A stretch of 64,000 bases of DNA from Flavobacteriaceae bacterium (GTDB lineage: Bacteria > Bacteroidota > Bacteroidia > Flavobacteriales > Flavobacteriaceae): assembly GCA_028280265.1 (NCBI GenBank), contig JANQMD010000054.1, forward strand, positions 1-64,000, written 5' to 3'. This document shows, one piece after another, positions 8,691 to 17,180 of this stretch (position 1 is its first letter; the number at the start of each line of letters is the position of its first letter). The notes beneath the pieces are model-generated. The model saw nothing but the letters and a program-made list of their open reading frames with translations. It ran no database searches and was not told the origin of the DNA. The position numbers and the translations under genes were made by a program.

Positions 8691-8802
8691 GTCTTCGTGA
8701 TTCTCGAAATATTCGAGAAGAAGCGATCTAAATATTATGAGTTTGCTTCAGGCATTCTTTCTTTCGACTAAGCTCAAGACAGGCATTCGCAAGGACAGGT
8801 AT
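8691..8802. repeat. Degenerate REP-like palindromes
   Basis: The gap between nitrilase and the DUF2797 gene contains a near-perfect hairpin, TTCTCGAAATATTCGAGAA (8701-8719), flanked by GTCTTCGTG and GAAGCGATCT. It is followed by TCGACTAAGCTCAAGACAGG near 8764. Both resemble the REP family found elsewhere in the window (GTCATTTCGAGC...GAAGTCGAGAAATCTC). No coding sequence is seen. Confidence 0.55.
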
Positions 8803-8882
8803 ATTTTAGTTCTTCTAATTGACGCATTACTACATCATTACATTAAGTCATTGAATCATTCATCAATTAATGTATTGTTTTA

Positions 8883-9677
8883 TTAATGAATTGATAAATT
8901 GATCACAAGTCCCTCATTTGCTCTAATGTTGAAAACCGTTTCATCTTCAAAAATGAAATATTGCCCTTTTACTCCAACTAATTTCCCTGTATAACTTCCT
9001 TCCTTCACCAAGTTTAAACTCTTCGGCTTTACAGGATATTTCTCTACGGGAAAATGAAATTCTTTTTCTGTATTGTTTTCGATAAAATATTCCTGAGCTT
9101 CTTCTGGTACATAAGGTCGTAATTTTTGCTGCCAACTGACTAAATTTTCATCTTCAATATCATTTTTCAACATCTTCCTCCAGTTTGTTTTATCTGCAAC
9201 ATGTTCTTTCAAGGCAACTTCTGTAATTCCAGCTAAATATCGATTGGGAACTTCAACTATTTCAATGGCTTCATGTGCTCCTTGATCAATCCAACGTGTA
9301 GGTACCTGCTGCTTCCTTGTTACGCCTACTTTTACGTTGCTCGAATTTGCCAGATACACAATGTGAGGCTGTAATTGCATTTCTTTTTCATAAGCGAGAT
9401 CACGATCTTCTTCTCCCAAGTGCGCCTTGCTCAATTCGGGCCTCATAATCCAATCACCTGCTCTGGGGGTTTCAAAAAAACAAGACTTACAAAAACCTTG
9501 TCTGTAAATAGGTTTTTCTAAGTGACAATTCAAACATTCATAGGTGACGAATGAAATTTCAAGAGTACAATTGAGCAATTGATTGACATTCAAAAAATCG
9601 GCACCCATGTCTAAATAATACTGAATTTTCTCCCCATTTTCGGTGGGCATTTTTTTTAAAACTCCTTGGTATTGCAT
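8883..9677 (-). CDS. DUF2797 family protein with two CxxC pairs
   Basis: The 264-residue protein belongs to the DUF2797 family, of unknown function. It has two cysteine pairs (C48/C51 and C63/C66) spaced like a small zinc ribbon, followed by a conserved stretch containing VYLANSSNVKVGVTRKQQVPTRWIDQGA, which resembles the strand order of GIY-YIG-like domains. The catalytic reading is inference. There is no signal peptide or membrane segment, so it is cytoplasmic. It diverges from the GH3-type gene across a gap of 88 bases. Family confidence is good; function is unknown. Confidence 0.85.
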   Translation of the reverse strand: MQYQGVLKKMPTENGEKIQYYLDMGADFLNVNQLLNCTLEISFVTYECLNCHLEKPIYRQGFCKSCFFETPRAGDWIMRPELSKAHLGEEDRDLAYEKEMQLQPHIVYLANSSNVKVGVTRKQQVPTRWIDQGAHEAIEIVEVPNRYLAGITEVALKEHVADKTNWRKMLKNDIEDENLVSWQQKLRPYVPEEAQEYFIENNTEKEFHFPVEKYPVKPKSLNLVKEGSYTGKLVGVKGQYFIFEDETVFNIRANEGLVINLSIH

Positions 9678-9765
9678 CGAAAATAATTTTCTATTTTTAA
9701 CTCCGTTCGTAAGAGCTTAACAAACTTACGGGAAAAAATCAACTTACTAAACTCATACTCACTAC

Positions 9766-11274
9766 ATGGCAATTCCATTTGTTAATTCAATTATTTCTTG
9801 GTTTCTTAAAAAAAGAAAACATCAAATAGAGTTATTTTTAAAATACCCTGTGGATGTTCAGGAAGAATTGTTGCTTCGTCTTGTTCAATTTTCCAAAAGC
9901 ACAGAGTTTGGAAAAGAAAAGGATTTTGTCCATATCAAGAATTACAACGATTTTATCCAGCGAATTCCCATACAACAATATGAGAGTATTGAGCCTTTGA
10001 TTGAACGATGTAGAAAAGGGGAACAGAATTTATTTTGGCCCACTAAAATTAAATGGTTTGCAAAGTCTAGCGGGACAACCAATGCAAAGAGTAAGTTCAT
10101 TCCAGTGAGTGACGAAGCACTTGAATACTGCCATTTGAAAGCTGGAAAAGACATGCTATGTTTGTATATCAACAACAATGAAAATGCAGAATTGTTTAAT
10201 GGAAAAGGACTCCGACTAGGAGGAAGTTCTGCCATCTATGAAGATAATGATTCATATTTCGGGGACCTCTCTGCTATTATTATAGAAAACATGCCTTTTT
10301 GGGCAGATTTTAGTTCGGCTCCCAAACAGGAAACCGCATTGATGAGCGAGTGGGAGACGAAAATGGAAGCGATTATTGATGAAACGATTCATGAGAATAT
10401 TACTAGCTTAGTAGGTGTTCCTTCTTGGATGTTGGTACTTCTAAATCGGGTTTTAGAGAAAACAGGAAAAGATAACATCTTGGAAGTATGGCCTAACTTA
10501 GAGGTCTATTTTCATGGAGGAGTCAACTTTAATCCCTATCGAGAGCAATACAAAAAATTAATTCCAAAAAAAGATTTTCTCTACTACGAAACCTATAATG
10601 CTTCCGAAGGGTTCTTTGCAATTCAAGATAGAAATCATTCTAATGAATTGCTGTTGATGCTAGACTATGGAATTTTTTATGAGTTCATTCCCATGGACGA
10701 GTACGATGGTGAAAATTCAGTTGCCATTCCTCTTTCTAAAGTAAAGAAGAATGTGAATTATGCTGTGGTGATTACCACCAATAGTGGATTATGGCGATAT
10801 CTCATTGGTGATACGGTGAAATTCACCAATCTAAATCCTTATAGAATTAAGATCACAGGTAGAACCAAACATCACATCAACGTATTTGGCGAAGAATTGA
10901 TTATTGAAAATGCTGAGGAAGCTTTAAAATTGGCCTGTAAAAAAACCAAAGCTGAAATTACAGACTACACAGTTGGTCCCATTTTCATGAACGATCGAGA
11001 GCAAGGAGGACATGAATGGATTATTGAGTTTAACAAGACTCCCAAAAGTTTGGAGTACTTTACAGAGCTCTTAGACAACGCTTTAAAATCCTTGAACTCT
11101 GACTACGAGGCAAAGCGCTACAACAATATGACCTTAAAAATGCCAACGATTCATCAGGCCAGAGAGGGCTTATTTTATGATTGGCTGAAAAAACGAGGAA
11201 AATTAGGAGGTCAACATAAGGTACCTAGATTGTCTAACAAACGTGATTTTGTAGAGGAACTTTTAAATATCTGA
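9766..11274 (+). CDS. GH3 auxin-responsive-promoter family adenylate-forming enzyme
   Basis: The 502-residue protein is a member of the GH3 family, known from plants as acyl-adenylating acid-amido synthetases (jasmonate- and auxin-amino acid conjugation) and widespread in Bacteroidota with undefined substrates. The three ANL-superfamily motifs are present: SSGTT (101-105, phosphate loop), YNASEG (277-282) and LWRYLIGDTVKF (343-354). A C-terminal lid domain follows. It is cytoplasmic and full length. It stands alone, with no acyl carrier protein or amino-acid gene beside it. A dispersed repeat of unknown nature follows about 60 bases after its stop. Confidence 0.9.
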   Translation: MAIPFVNSIISWFLKKRKHQIELFLKYPVDVQEELLLRLVQFSKSTEFGKEKDFVHIKNYNDFIQRIPIQQYESIEPLIERCRKGEQNLFWPTKIKWFAKSSGTTNAKSKFIPVSDEALEYCHLKAGKDMLCLYINNNENAELFNGKGLRLGGSSAIYEDNDSYFGDLSAIIIENMPFWADFSSAPKQETALMSEWETKMEAIIDETIHENITSLVGVPSWMLVLLNRVLEKTGKDNILEVWPNLEVYFHGGVNFNPYREQYKKLIPKKDFLYYETYNASEGFFAIQDRNHSNELLLMLDYGIFYEFIPMDEYDGENSVAIPLSKVKKNVNYAVVITTNSGLWRYLIGDTVKFTNLNPYRIKITGRTKHHINVFGEELIIENAEEALKLACKKTKAEITDYTVGPIFMNDREQGGHEWIIEFNKTPKSLEYFTELLDNALKSLNSDYEAKRYNNMTLKMPTIHQAREGLFYDWLKKRGKLGGQHKVPRLSNKRDFVEELLNI

Positions 11275-11336
11275 CAATAAAAACAACTACAAAAGATAGG
11301 ATATTTACAAATTCTAGCATGTTAATTTATCTGAAA

Positions 11337-11432
11337 AGTAAACGATATCGATGCAAGCACACGATGCATTGACAGGAGACTAAATGTTAAAATTTCGAGG
11401 GGCTATTAAACCCATTGGCGATGCCGATAAAT
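11337..11432 (+). repeat. 3'-associated repeat family, copy A
   Basis: This non-coding element aligns with copies at 36714-36816 (plus) and 30939-31035 (minus). All begin AGTAAA, share a central ATTGACAGGAGACTAAAT-type block, and end in TTAAACCC-TTGGCG-TGCC-AATAAA-like text. The end can fold as TTGGC-GAT-GCCGA. It lies 3' of the GH3-type gene and in its orientation. I do not recognise it; a transcribed 3' element or a small mobile repeat are both possible. Confidence 0.7.
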
Positions 11433-11451
11433 ACGTATCGATGCGTATGTT

Positions 11452-11478
11452 TTGCTAACACCTTATTAAATAGCTTTG
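11452..11478 (+). promoter_or_regulatory. Bacteroidota-type promoter for the T9SS substrate gene
   Basis: A TTG at 11452-11454 and TAGCTTTG at 11471-11478 are separated by 16 bases and match the flavobacterial TTG / TAnnTTTG consensus. Transcription would start about 20 bases before the ATG at 11506, which supports that start codon. Confidence 0.55.
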
Positions 11479-11505
11479 TGCCTTACGAATTTTGGTAAAT
11501 TATAA

Positions 11506-14500
11506 ATGAGTCATCTCTCAACTAATTTCCAATCTCTCCTAAAAAGAACTAAGCCTATCATAAAGAATTATTCTATTCTTTTCATAATTTTAGTTCCATA
11601 TTTTTCATTTGCACAAACTGGTCCAGGTGGCGTTGGTAATAGAAATGGCTCTTCTACTCTTAAAGTATGGCTAAGAGCGGATGATTTAGATGCAGATGGC
11701 GACATTACTGATAATCCAGCTAAAGGTGCACAGGTTTCCTCTTGGTCAGATTACAGTGGAAATGCGAATCATTATACACAAACTGGCGGAAATAGGCCCT
11801 TATATGTTACTGATGTTTTTAATGCTATAAGTTTTGATGCTGCTGCAGCTACTCCTCAATACTTAAACGCTACTAATGTTGGTTCATATAGCAATACTAG
11901 TGTCTTTTTTGTCACTAATCCTGTAAACATAAGTCCTTCTCACGTATTATTTGATAGTCCTTCAGAATCTTTAAGATTGGAGCAATGGAGCAATACAAAC
12001 AGAATAGGGTACACAAGGTATGGGATTGCAGATTATACCTCTTCCCTAGTTTCTCCATTTGGCATCAATTCAATTATACAGTTTCATAAGTCAGCAGGAT
12101 CTACCACATTAGACATCAGAAGTAACAATTCCAGTTCCAGTATAAATATTGGCTCTACCACCGCAGGAGTACCTTATGATAGACTTGGTAAAAACAGTTC
12201 TGGAGCAGATGATATTACAGGAAATTTTTTTGAAGTTATTCTTTTTGACAACAGAGTAAATAATGCTCAAAGGATCATTATAGAAAATTACTTAAGTGCA
12301 AAGTATGGAAGCATTCCGATTTCCGAAAATTATTACACCCAAGATGATGTTGGAGCTGGAAATTTTGATTTTGATGTGGCAGGCATAGGTCAGGCTACAG
12401 ATGGTTCAAATCACACGAATTCAAGAGGGACAGGGATCGTAACCATGTTTAAGCCATCAACTATAAATAATGATGATTATCTTTTTTGGGGAAGGAATAA
12501 TCAAACAAATTATTCTTTTACAACCAACACTGGAAATTATAAACAACGAATTTCATCCAATTGGAGAGTTAGTAAAAGAAACGATCTAGGTACAGTTATT
12601 GTGCAATTTGATTTAAGTGGGATTGATTTATCAGGTAGGCAATCTTGTTCTCCCTTACAATTAATTGTTGATAACAATTCAGATTTGTTAAGTCCTACTG
12701 CTACTTACAATCTAGTCAATGTTTTTGAAGATCTCTATGAGGCTAAAAATGTCTCATTTTCTGATGGAGATTATTTCACTATAGAATACTTAGACCAAAT
12801 TGTAGTAGACGGGACGAAGTTTTACAATGGATCGGGAAGTTCTAATGTTCCTAATACTTCTGATGATTGTTATAAATTGTTAGTAAAAAATACTGCTGAT
12901 GGTTCTTTGCCATTGACAGAAAGTGCAGATGTAAGAGAGGTAGAAGTAGAAAGTGGAGGAAAGTTAGTGGTTAATACTAACATGCGATTACAAATTGCCA
13001 ATGGCATTAATAACAACGGAGAAATTCGCATGATAGGCAACTCTCAAATTGTACAAACACATACTGGGGCTAATATAAACAGTGGTAATGGAACATTATA
13101 TCAAGATCAGACGAGTGTGACTACCAACACATATCAATCAGGATATTGGACCTCTCCAGTAACAACAAATGGATCTACCTTTACCATATCTGGAGTTTTA
13201 AAAGATGGATCCACTCCTACATCTGCTACTTCTACACCTAGCAATATTACGTTTACAGACATTCATACTTTAGATGGTAGCAATACAAGTCCTATAACTC
13301 TTAGTGGACGTTGGCTCGCAAGATTGAACAGTGCTCTTAATTGGACAAAACAAATCAGTCCTACAACAGCTACATTTTCACCTGGAGAAGGTTGGAATAT
13401 GAAAGGGCCATTAACAGGTCCGCAAAACTATACATTTGTAGGACGAATAAACAATGGAAACTATTCTCTAACCATTAAAGATGCTCGTTTGAGTTTAATT
13501 GGAAATCCATACCCTTCAGCGATAAATGCTGATCAGTTTATTACTGATAATTCTAGTGCTATTGCGGGAGTTTTGTATTTCTGGAATGCTGGAAACCAAA
13601 CAAGTCATAATCATGCAGATTATACAGGAGGTTATCATACAAGAGTCAATGGAATGGGTACACCCAGTGGCACAACACCTATTTCTGGAACTAACTTCTT
13701 CATTCCTGTGGGACAAGGTTTTTTTGTGTATAGAAATGCTAGTAATGGAGGAGGAACTGGTGCCCCAGGAAGCTCAGCAACAATTAATTTCACAAACTCG
13801 CAAAGAGCTTTTCGCAGAGTTACTGATTCCGATTCTCAATTTTTTGGGAGGTCAAACACTTCTTCTTTTCCGATCTTACGTCTTGAGTTTGGGTTTAATT
13901 TAGAAAGCTCAAATACATATCAAAGAGAGGTTGCCATTGGCTTCAGAGGACTAACCAGTAATTACGAAAATGGCTATGATGCGCCAATGTTTGATTTGAA
14001 TCCTTCAGACGTTGCATTAAAAGTAAATGATAAGGGAAATGCCCCTTATGTTATTACTGGAATTCAAAACTTTAATGCATCTATGGAGATTCCGCTCATA
14101 GTTTACCTAGATCAGTCAAGACAAGTTTATTTTAAAACAAAACAAAAAGAGAATCTATCTACTAAGGTATTTATAAAGGATGTAGTAACAAACACATATT
14201 ACGACATTAGTAAAGAAGGTCTTTCTATTTCTCTACAACTCGAATCTGGCACGTATACAGATCGCTTTTTTATCGTATTTGCTAATAACACTCTCTCGAC
14301 AGAAGAGGAGTTGTTAAATCAATCAAAAATTTATTTTGATAATTCTTCAAGAAGCATTCATGCAGAAGTTTATAACAATTTGATGATTCATGAATTAGAA
14401 TTGTATAATTACTTAGGTCAAAAAATCATAAAATCTGACTTTGAAAATCCAACTTCAAAGGTTGTCATGGAAAACCTCAACTTAAAACCCTCTATTTACA

Positions 14501-14559
14501 TTATCAAATGTAATACCAACAAAGGTTCTATCTATAAAAGAATTCTTATTACTTTATAA
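11506..14559 (+). CDS. Large secreted adhesin-like protein with type A T9SS sorting domain
   Basis: The protein has 1017 residues with an extended N-terminus and signal peptide ending near residue 37 (FSFAQ/TGPGG). Residues about 45-270 resemble the LamG/concanavalin-like domain seen after 'LKVWLRADD' in many flavobacterial surface proteins. The middle is Ser/Thr/Asn-rich beta structure. The last 75 or so residues (strand-rich, with VYNNLMIHELELYNYLGQKI and an ending KRILITL) match the type A C-terminal domain that targets proteins to the T9SS. It is probably exported through the Gld machinery encoded at 46094-50693. Binding partner and function are unknown. Confidence 0.85.
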   Translation: MSHLSTNFQSLLKRTKPIIKNYSILFIILVPYFSFAQTGPGGVGNRNGSSTLKVWLRADDLDADGDITDNPAKGAQVSSWSDYSGNANHYTQTGGNRPLYVTDVFNAISFDAAAATPQYLNATNVGSYSNTSVFFVTNPVNISPSHVLFDSPSESLRLEQWSNTNRIGYTRYGIADYTSSLVSPFGINSIIQFHKSAGSTTLDIRSNNSSSSINIGSTTAGVPYDRLGKNSSGADDITGNFFEVILFDNRVNNAQRIIIENYLSAKYGSIPISENYYTQDDVGAGNFDFDVAGIGQATDGSNHTNSRGTGIVTMFKPSTINNDDYLFWGRNNQTNYSFTTNTGNYKQRISSNWRVSKRNDLGTVIVQFDLSGIDLSGRQSCSPLQLIVDNNSDLLSPTATYNLVNVFEDLYEAKNVSFSDGDYFTIEYLDQIVVDGTKFYNGSGSSNVPNTSDDCYKLLVKNTADGSLPLTESADVREVEVESGGKLVVNTNMRLQIANGINNNGEIRMIGNSQIVQTHTGANINSGNGTLYQDQTSVTTNTYQSGYWTSPVTTNGSTFTISGVLKDGSTPTSATSTPSNITFTDIHTLDGSNTSPITLSGRWLARLNSALNWTKQISPTTATFSPGEGWNMKGPLTGPQNYTFVGRINNGNYSLTIKDARLSLIGNPYPSAINADQFITDNSSAIAGVLYFWNAGNQTSHNHADYTGGYHTRVNGMGTPSGTTPISGTNFFIPVGQGFFVYRNASNGGGTGAPGSSATINFTNSQRAFRRVTDSDSQFFGRSNTSSFPILRLEFGFNLESSNTYQREVAIGFRGLTSNYENGYDAPMFDLNPSDVALKVNDKGNAPYVITGIQNFNASMEIPLIVYLDQSRQVYFKTKQKENLSTKVFIKDVVTNTYYDISKEGLSISLQLESGTYTDRFFIVFANNTLSTEEELLNQSKIYFDNSSRSIHAEVYNNLMIHELELYNYLGQKIIKSDFENPTSKVVMENLNLKPSIYIIKCNTNKGSIYKRILITL

Positions 14560-14635
14560 AGATAGTATAGACTTTATTCCCCTAAAAGATTTTTGTAAAG
14601 TGTAAGCTTCCTTTAGTTAAAACTGTTTAAATTTT

Positions 14636-14815
14636 CTAATGCTTCGTAAAATTATTGTTTTTGATTCTCCTGAGATTCGTGCCTAGAAAATTAATTTTCA
14701 CGTACTTAATTGGAGATAATTTACCCAGTCCCTCATGAGGCCTATAATGATTATAATCATACCTCCAATCTTGGGTTTGTTCCCATACTTGGTCGACGTT
14801 CTCAGAAATAGACGC
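14636..14815 (-). pseudogene. Remnant of an IS3-family transposase, C-terminal end
   Basis: An open minus-strand frame of about 60 codons, bounded by TAA at 14816-14818 and its own TAG at 14636-14638, encodes QDWRYDYNHYRPHEGLGKLSP. This is the typical end of the IS3-family OrfB integrase (DYN..RPH..LG.LSP). The DDE catalytic core, OrfA and both inverted ends are missing, so this is a dead fragment. It abuts the 3' end of the polyprenyl synthase gene and fills most of the gap after the T9SS substrate. Confidence 0.75.
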
Positions 14816-14826
14816 TTAATCATCGA

Positions 14827-15804
14827 TTAAATCTTTCTCTCCACCACGTAATCAATCATCTTAATCAAAGACGATTTATAATCAGAGTCCTGGTAGTTAT
14901 CTAAAATTGCCAGGGCTTTGTTTTTGTAGTCATGCATCTTGTCAATGGTGTATTCGATTCCACCATTATCCTTCACAAATGCAATGATTTCCTTGACGCG
15001 TTTTTTATTTTTGTTATGCTTCTTAATTGAATTAATGATCCAAGCACGTTCCTTAGGTGAACAATGATTCAAGGTATAAATCAACGGCAAAGTCATCTTT
15101 TGCTCTTTGATATCGATCCCCGTAGGTTTTCCTATCTTTTCATCGGAGTAATCAAACAAATCATCCTTGATTTGAAATGCCATTCCAATATACTGACCAA
15201 ATTTTCGCATTTGCTGAATAGTCTCTTGATTGCTACCAACTGAGGCTGCTCCAATTCCACAGCAAGCTGCAATTAATGTGGCTGTTTTCTGACGAATAAT
15301 TTCAAAATAGATATCCTCGGTAATATCTAGTTTTCTTGCTTTTTCAATTTGTAACAACTCTCCTTCACTGATTTCACGAACAGCAATAGAGATCAGTTTT
15401 AACAAGTCAAAATCCTCGTTATCAATTGAAAGTAACAAACCTCTTGCAAATAAAAAATCACCTACCAAAACCGCAATTTTATTTTTCCAAAGTGCGTTGA
15501 TCGAGAAAAAACCTCTCCTTCGATTGCTATCGTCTACAATATCATCGTGAACAAGTGACGCAGTATGAATCAATTCTACAATAGATGCACCTCGGTAGGT
15601 CCTTTCATCAAATCCCCCTTTGGAGACCATCTTCGCCACAAGGAATACAAACATTGGACGCATTTGTTTTCCTTTTCTACGAACAATATAATAGGTAATT
15701 CTATTGAGAAGAGGAACTTTGGAAAGCATAGAGTCTTTGAATTTTTCTTCAAAGAGTTCCATTTCCTTTTGAATGGGATATTTTATTTCCTCAACAATTT
15801 TCAT
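14827..15804 (-). CDS. Polyprenyl diphosphate synthase
   Basis: This 325-residue all-helical trans-prenyltransferase extends allylic diphosphates with isopentenyl diphosphate. The first Asp-rich motif HDDIVDD (86-92) and the second, QIKDDLFDYSD (211-221), are both intact, and the spacing matches long-chain (octaprenyl/solanesyl) synthases that make the menaquinone side chain. The chain length is inferred from family resemblance. A TAACTTTG -7-like box lies at 15815-15822, about ten bases before the ATG. The space upstream holds a REP-like fragment and a tandem repeat. The gene downstream is a transposase remnant. Confidence 0.92.
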   Translation of the reverse strand: MKIVEEIKYPIQKEMELFEEKFKDSMLSKVPLLNRITYYIVRRKGKQMRPMFVFLVAKMVSKGGFDERTYRGASIVELIHTASLVHDDIVDDSNRRRGFFSINALWKNKIAVLVGDFLFARGLLLSIDNEDFDLLKLISIAVREISEGELLQIEKARKLDITEDIYFEIIRQKTATLIAACCGIGAASVGSNQETIQQMRKFGQYIGMAFQIKDDLFDYSDEKIGKPTGIDIKEQKMTLPLIYTLNHCSPKERAWIINSIKKHNKNKKRVKEIIAFVKDNGGIEYTIDKMHDYKNKALAILDNYQDSDYKSSLIKMIDYVVERKI

Positions 15805-15880
15805 ACAGAAGTTACAAAGTTACAAAAGTTTCAGAGGTGAAGGGTAAAGAAATTTAAAGCAGATGAAGATTAAACAATAA

Positions 15881-15916
15881 GATTGCTTCGTTCACTTTGT
15901 ATGACTCGCAAAGACC
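15881..15916. repeat. REP-like fragment
   Basis: GATTGCTTCGTTCACTTTGT followed by ATGACTCGCAAAGACC resembles the right half of the REP-like element at 300-333 (GATTGCTTCTCGC...CGCAATGAC). It lies between a tandem repeat and the polyprenyl synthase gene. Confidence 0.5.
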
Positions 15917-15924
15917 ACTATTTC

Positions 15925-15996
15925 ACTTTGAACTTTTGAACTTTTGAACCTTTGAACCTTTGAACCTTTGAACCTTTGAACCTTTGAACCTTTGAA
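15925..15996. repeat. Tandem repeat, 8-bp unit, 9 copies
   Basis: Nine head-to-tail copies of an octamer: one ACTTTGAA, two CTTTTGAA, then six identical CCTTTGAA. It lies a few bases past the 3' end of rlmN. The identical last six copies suggest recent expansion by slippage. There is no dyad symmetry, so it is not a terminator, and the unit is too short for a CRISPR array. Confidence 0.93.
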
Positions 15997-16002
15997 CCTA
16001 AC

Positions 16003-17043
16003 TTACGACTTATTCGCTAGTTGTCCACAAGCAGCATCAATGTCTTTCCCACGTGAGCGACGCACATTCACCACAATATCATTCATTTCTAAATTCGAAA
16101 TATAGCTATCTATTGCTCTTGAGCTCGCTTGTTGAAACTCTCCATCGTCAATAGGGTTGTACTCAATCAAATTGACTTTCGCTGGAATAATTTTACAGAA
16201 ATCTACTAAGGCTTTGATATCTTCTTTTCGATCGTTGATTCCATCCCAAACCACATATTCATAAGTGACTTTCCGTTTGGTTTTAGCATACCAATATTTC
16301 AGAGAATCTGCCAGGTCTTCTAGAGGAAAAGTTGCGTTAAAAGGCATGATCGATGTTCGAACTTCATCAATGGCAGAATGTAAAGAGACTGCTAAGTTAA
16401 ATTTAACTTCATCATCTGCCATTTTTTTGATCATCTTAGGAACCCCAGAAGTTGATAATGTGATTCTCTTTGCCGACATTCCTAAACCCTCTGGAGAAGT
16501 AATTTTATCAATGGCTTTCAACACATTATTATAGTTCATTAAAGGCTCTCCCATTCCCATAAATACAATATTGGAAAGCTTTCTCTGATGATACAAACGG
16601 CTCTGCTTGTCAATGGCGACTACTTGATCATAGATTTCATCGGGATTCAAGTTTCGCATTCTCTTCAAACGAGCAGTCGCGCAGAACTTACAATCCAAAC
16701 TACATCCAACCTGACTAGATACGCATGCAGTAGTTCTGGTATCTGTAGGAATCAACACAGATTCTACAATTAATCCATCGTGCAAACGAATTCCATTTTT
16801 AATGGTTCCATCGTTACTTCTTTGCATGGAATCTACCTCTACATGATTGATGACAAAATTCTCTTCCAACATCTCACGAGTCGCTTTGGAAATATTGGTC
16901 ATATCATCGAAAGTGTGCAACGATTTGCCCCACAACCATTCGTATACCTGATTCCCACGAAAAGCTTTGTCTCCTTGAGACACAAAGAAATCTCGAAGTT
17001 GTTCTTTGGTAAGTGCGCGTATGTCCTTTTTTTTGAGTGGCAA
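16003..17043 (-). CDS. rlmN: Dual-specificity 23S rRNA/tRNA adenine-C2 methyltransferase
   Basis: This radical SAM enzyme methylates C2 of A2503 in 23S rRNA and A37 in some tRNAs. The 346-residue protein carries the CxxxCxxC cluster motif (C114, C118, C121 in VGCSLDCKFC) and the C-terminal cysteine (C339 in AACGQLAN) used for methyl transfer, plus the GMGEPLMN stretch. No ATG fits the N-terminus: the codon in the expected place is TTG at 17043, followed by the conserved KKKDIRAL. An upstream in-frame stop excludes a longer form. TAACTTTG boxes occur at 17041-17048 and 17064-17071; the second could be the -7 element of a short leader. Confidence 0.95.
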   Translation of the reverse strand: MPLKKKDIRALTKEQLRDFFVSQGDKAFRGNQVYEWLWGKSLHTFDDMTNISKATREMLEENFVINHVEVDSMQRSNDGTIKNGIRLHDGLIVESVLIPTDTRTTACVSSQVGCSLDCKFCATARLKRMRNLNPDEIYDQVVAIDKQSRLYHQRKLSNIVFMGMGEPLMNYNNVLKAIDKITSPEGLGMSAKRITLSTSGVPKMIKKMADDEVKFNLAVSLHSAIDEVRTSIMPFNATFPLEDLADSLKYWYAKTKRKVTYEYVVWDGINDRKEDIKALVDFCKIIPAKVNLIEYNPIDDGEFQQASSRAIDSYISNLEMNDIVVNVRRSRGKDIDAACGQLANKS

Positions 17044-17180
17044 AGTTAGAAAGTTATAAGTGGCAAAGTTAGCAAAAGCTATTCATAAGCTTCAGAGAAA
17101 TAAAAAAGGGCTATGAAATTTACACAACCCTTATATTTCTAAGTAACATTGTTACATTAAATCATTCGCTTAATGACATA

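Noticed and set aside
11337..11432. Integron attC site or gene-cassette boundary
   Set aside because: Placement 3' of genes is suggestive, but the GTTRRRY/RYYYAAC core sites are missing and there is no integrase.
13526..13903. 125-residue open frame inside the T9SS substrate gene
   Set aside because: It lies in another frame of a clear large gene and its residue content is that of a shifted frame.
15925..15996. CRISPR-like array
   Set aside because: Units are 8 bp with no spacers; it is a simple tandem repeat and no cas genes are present.
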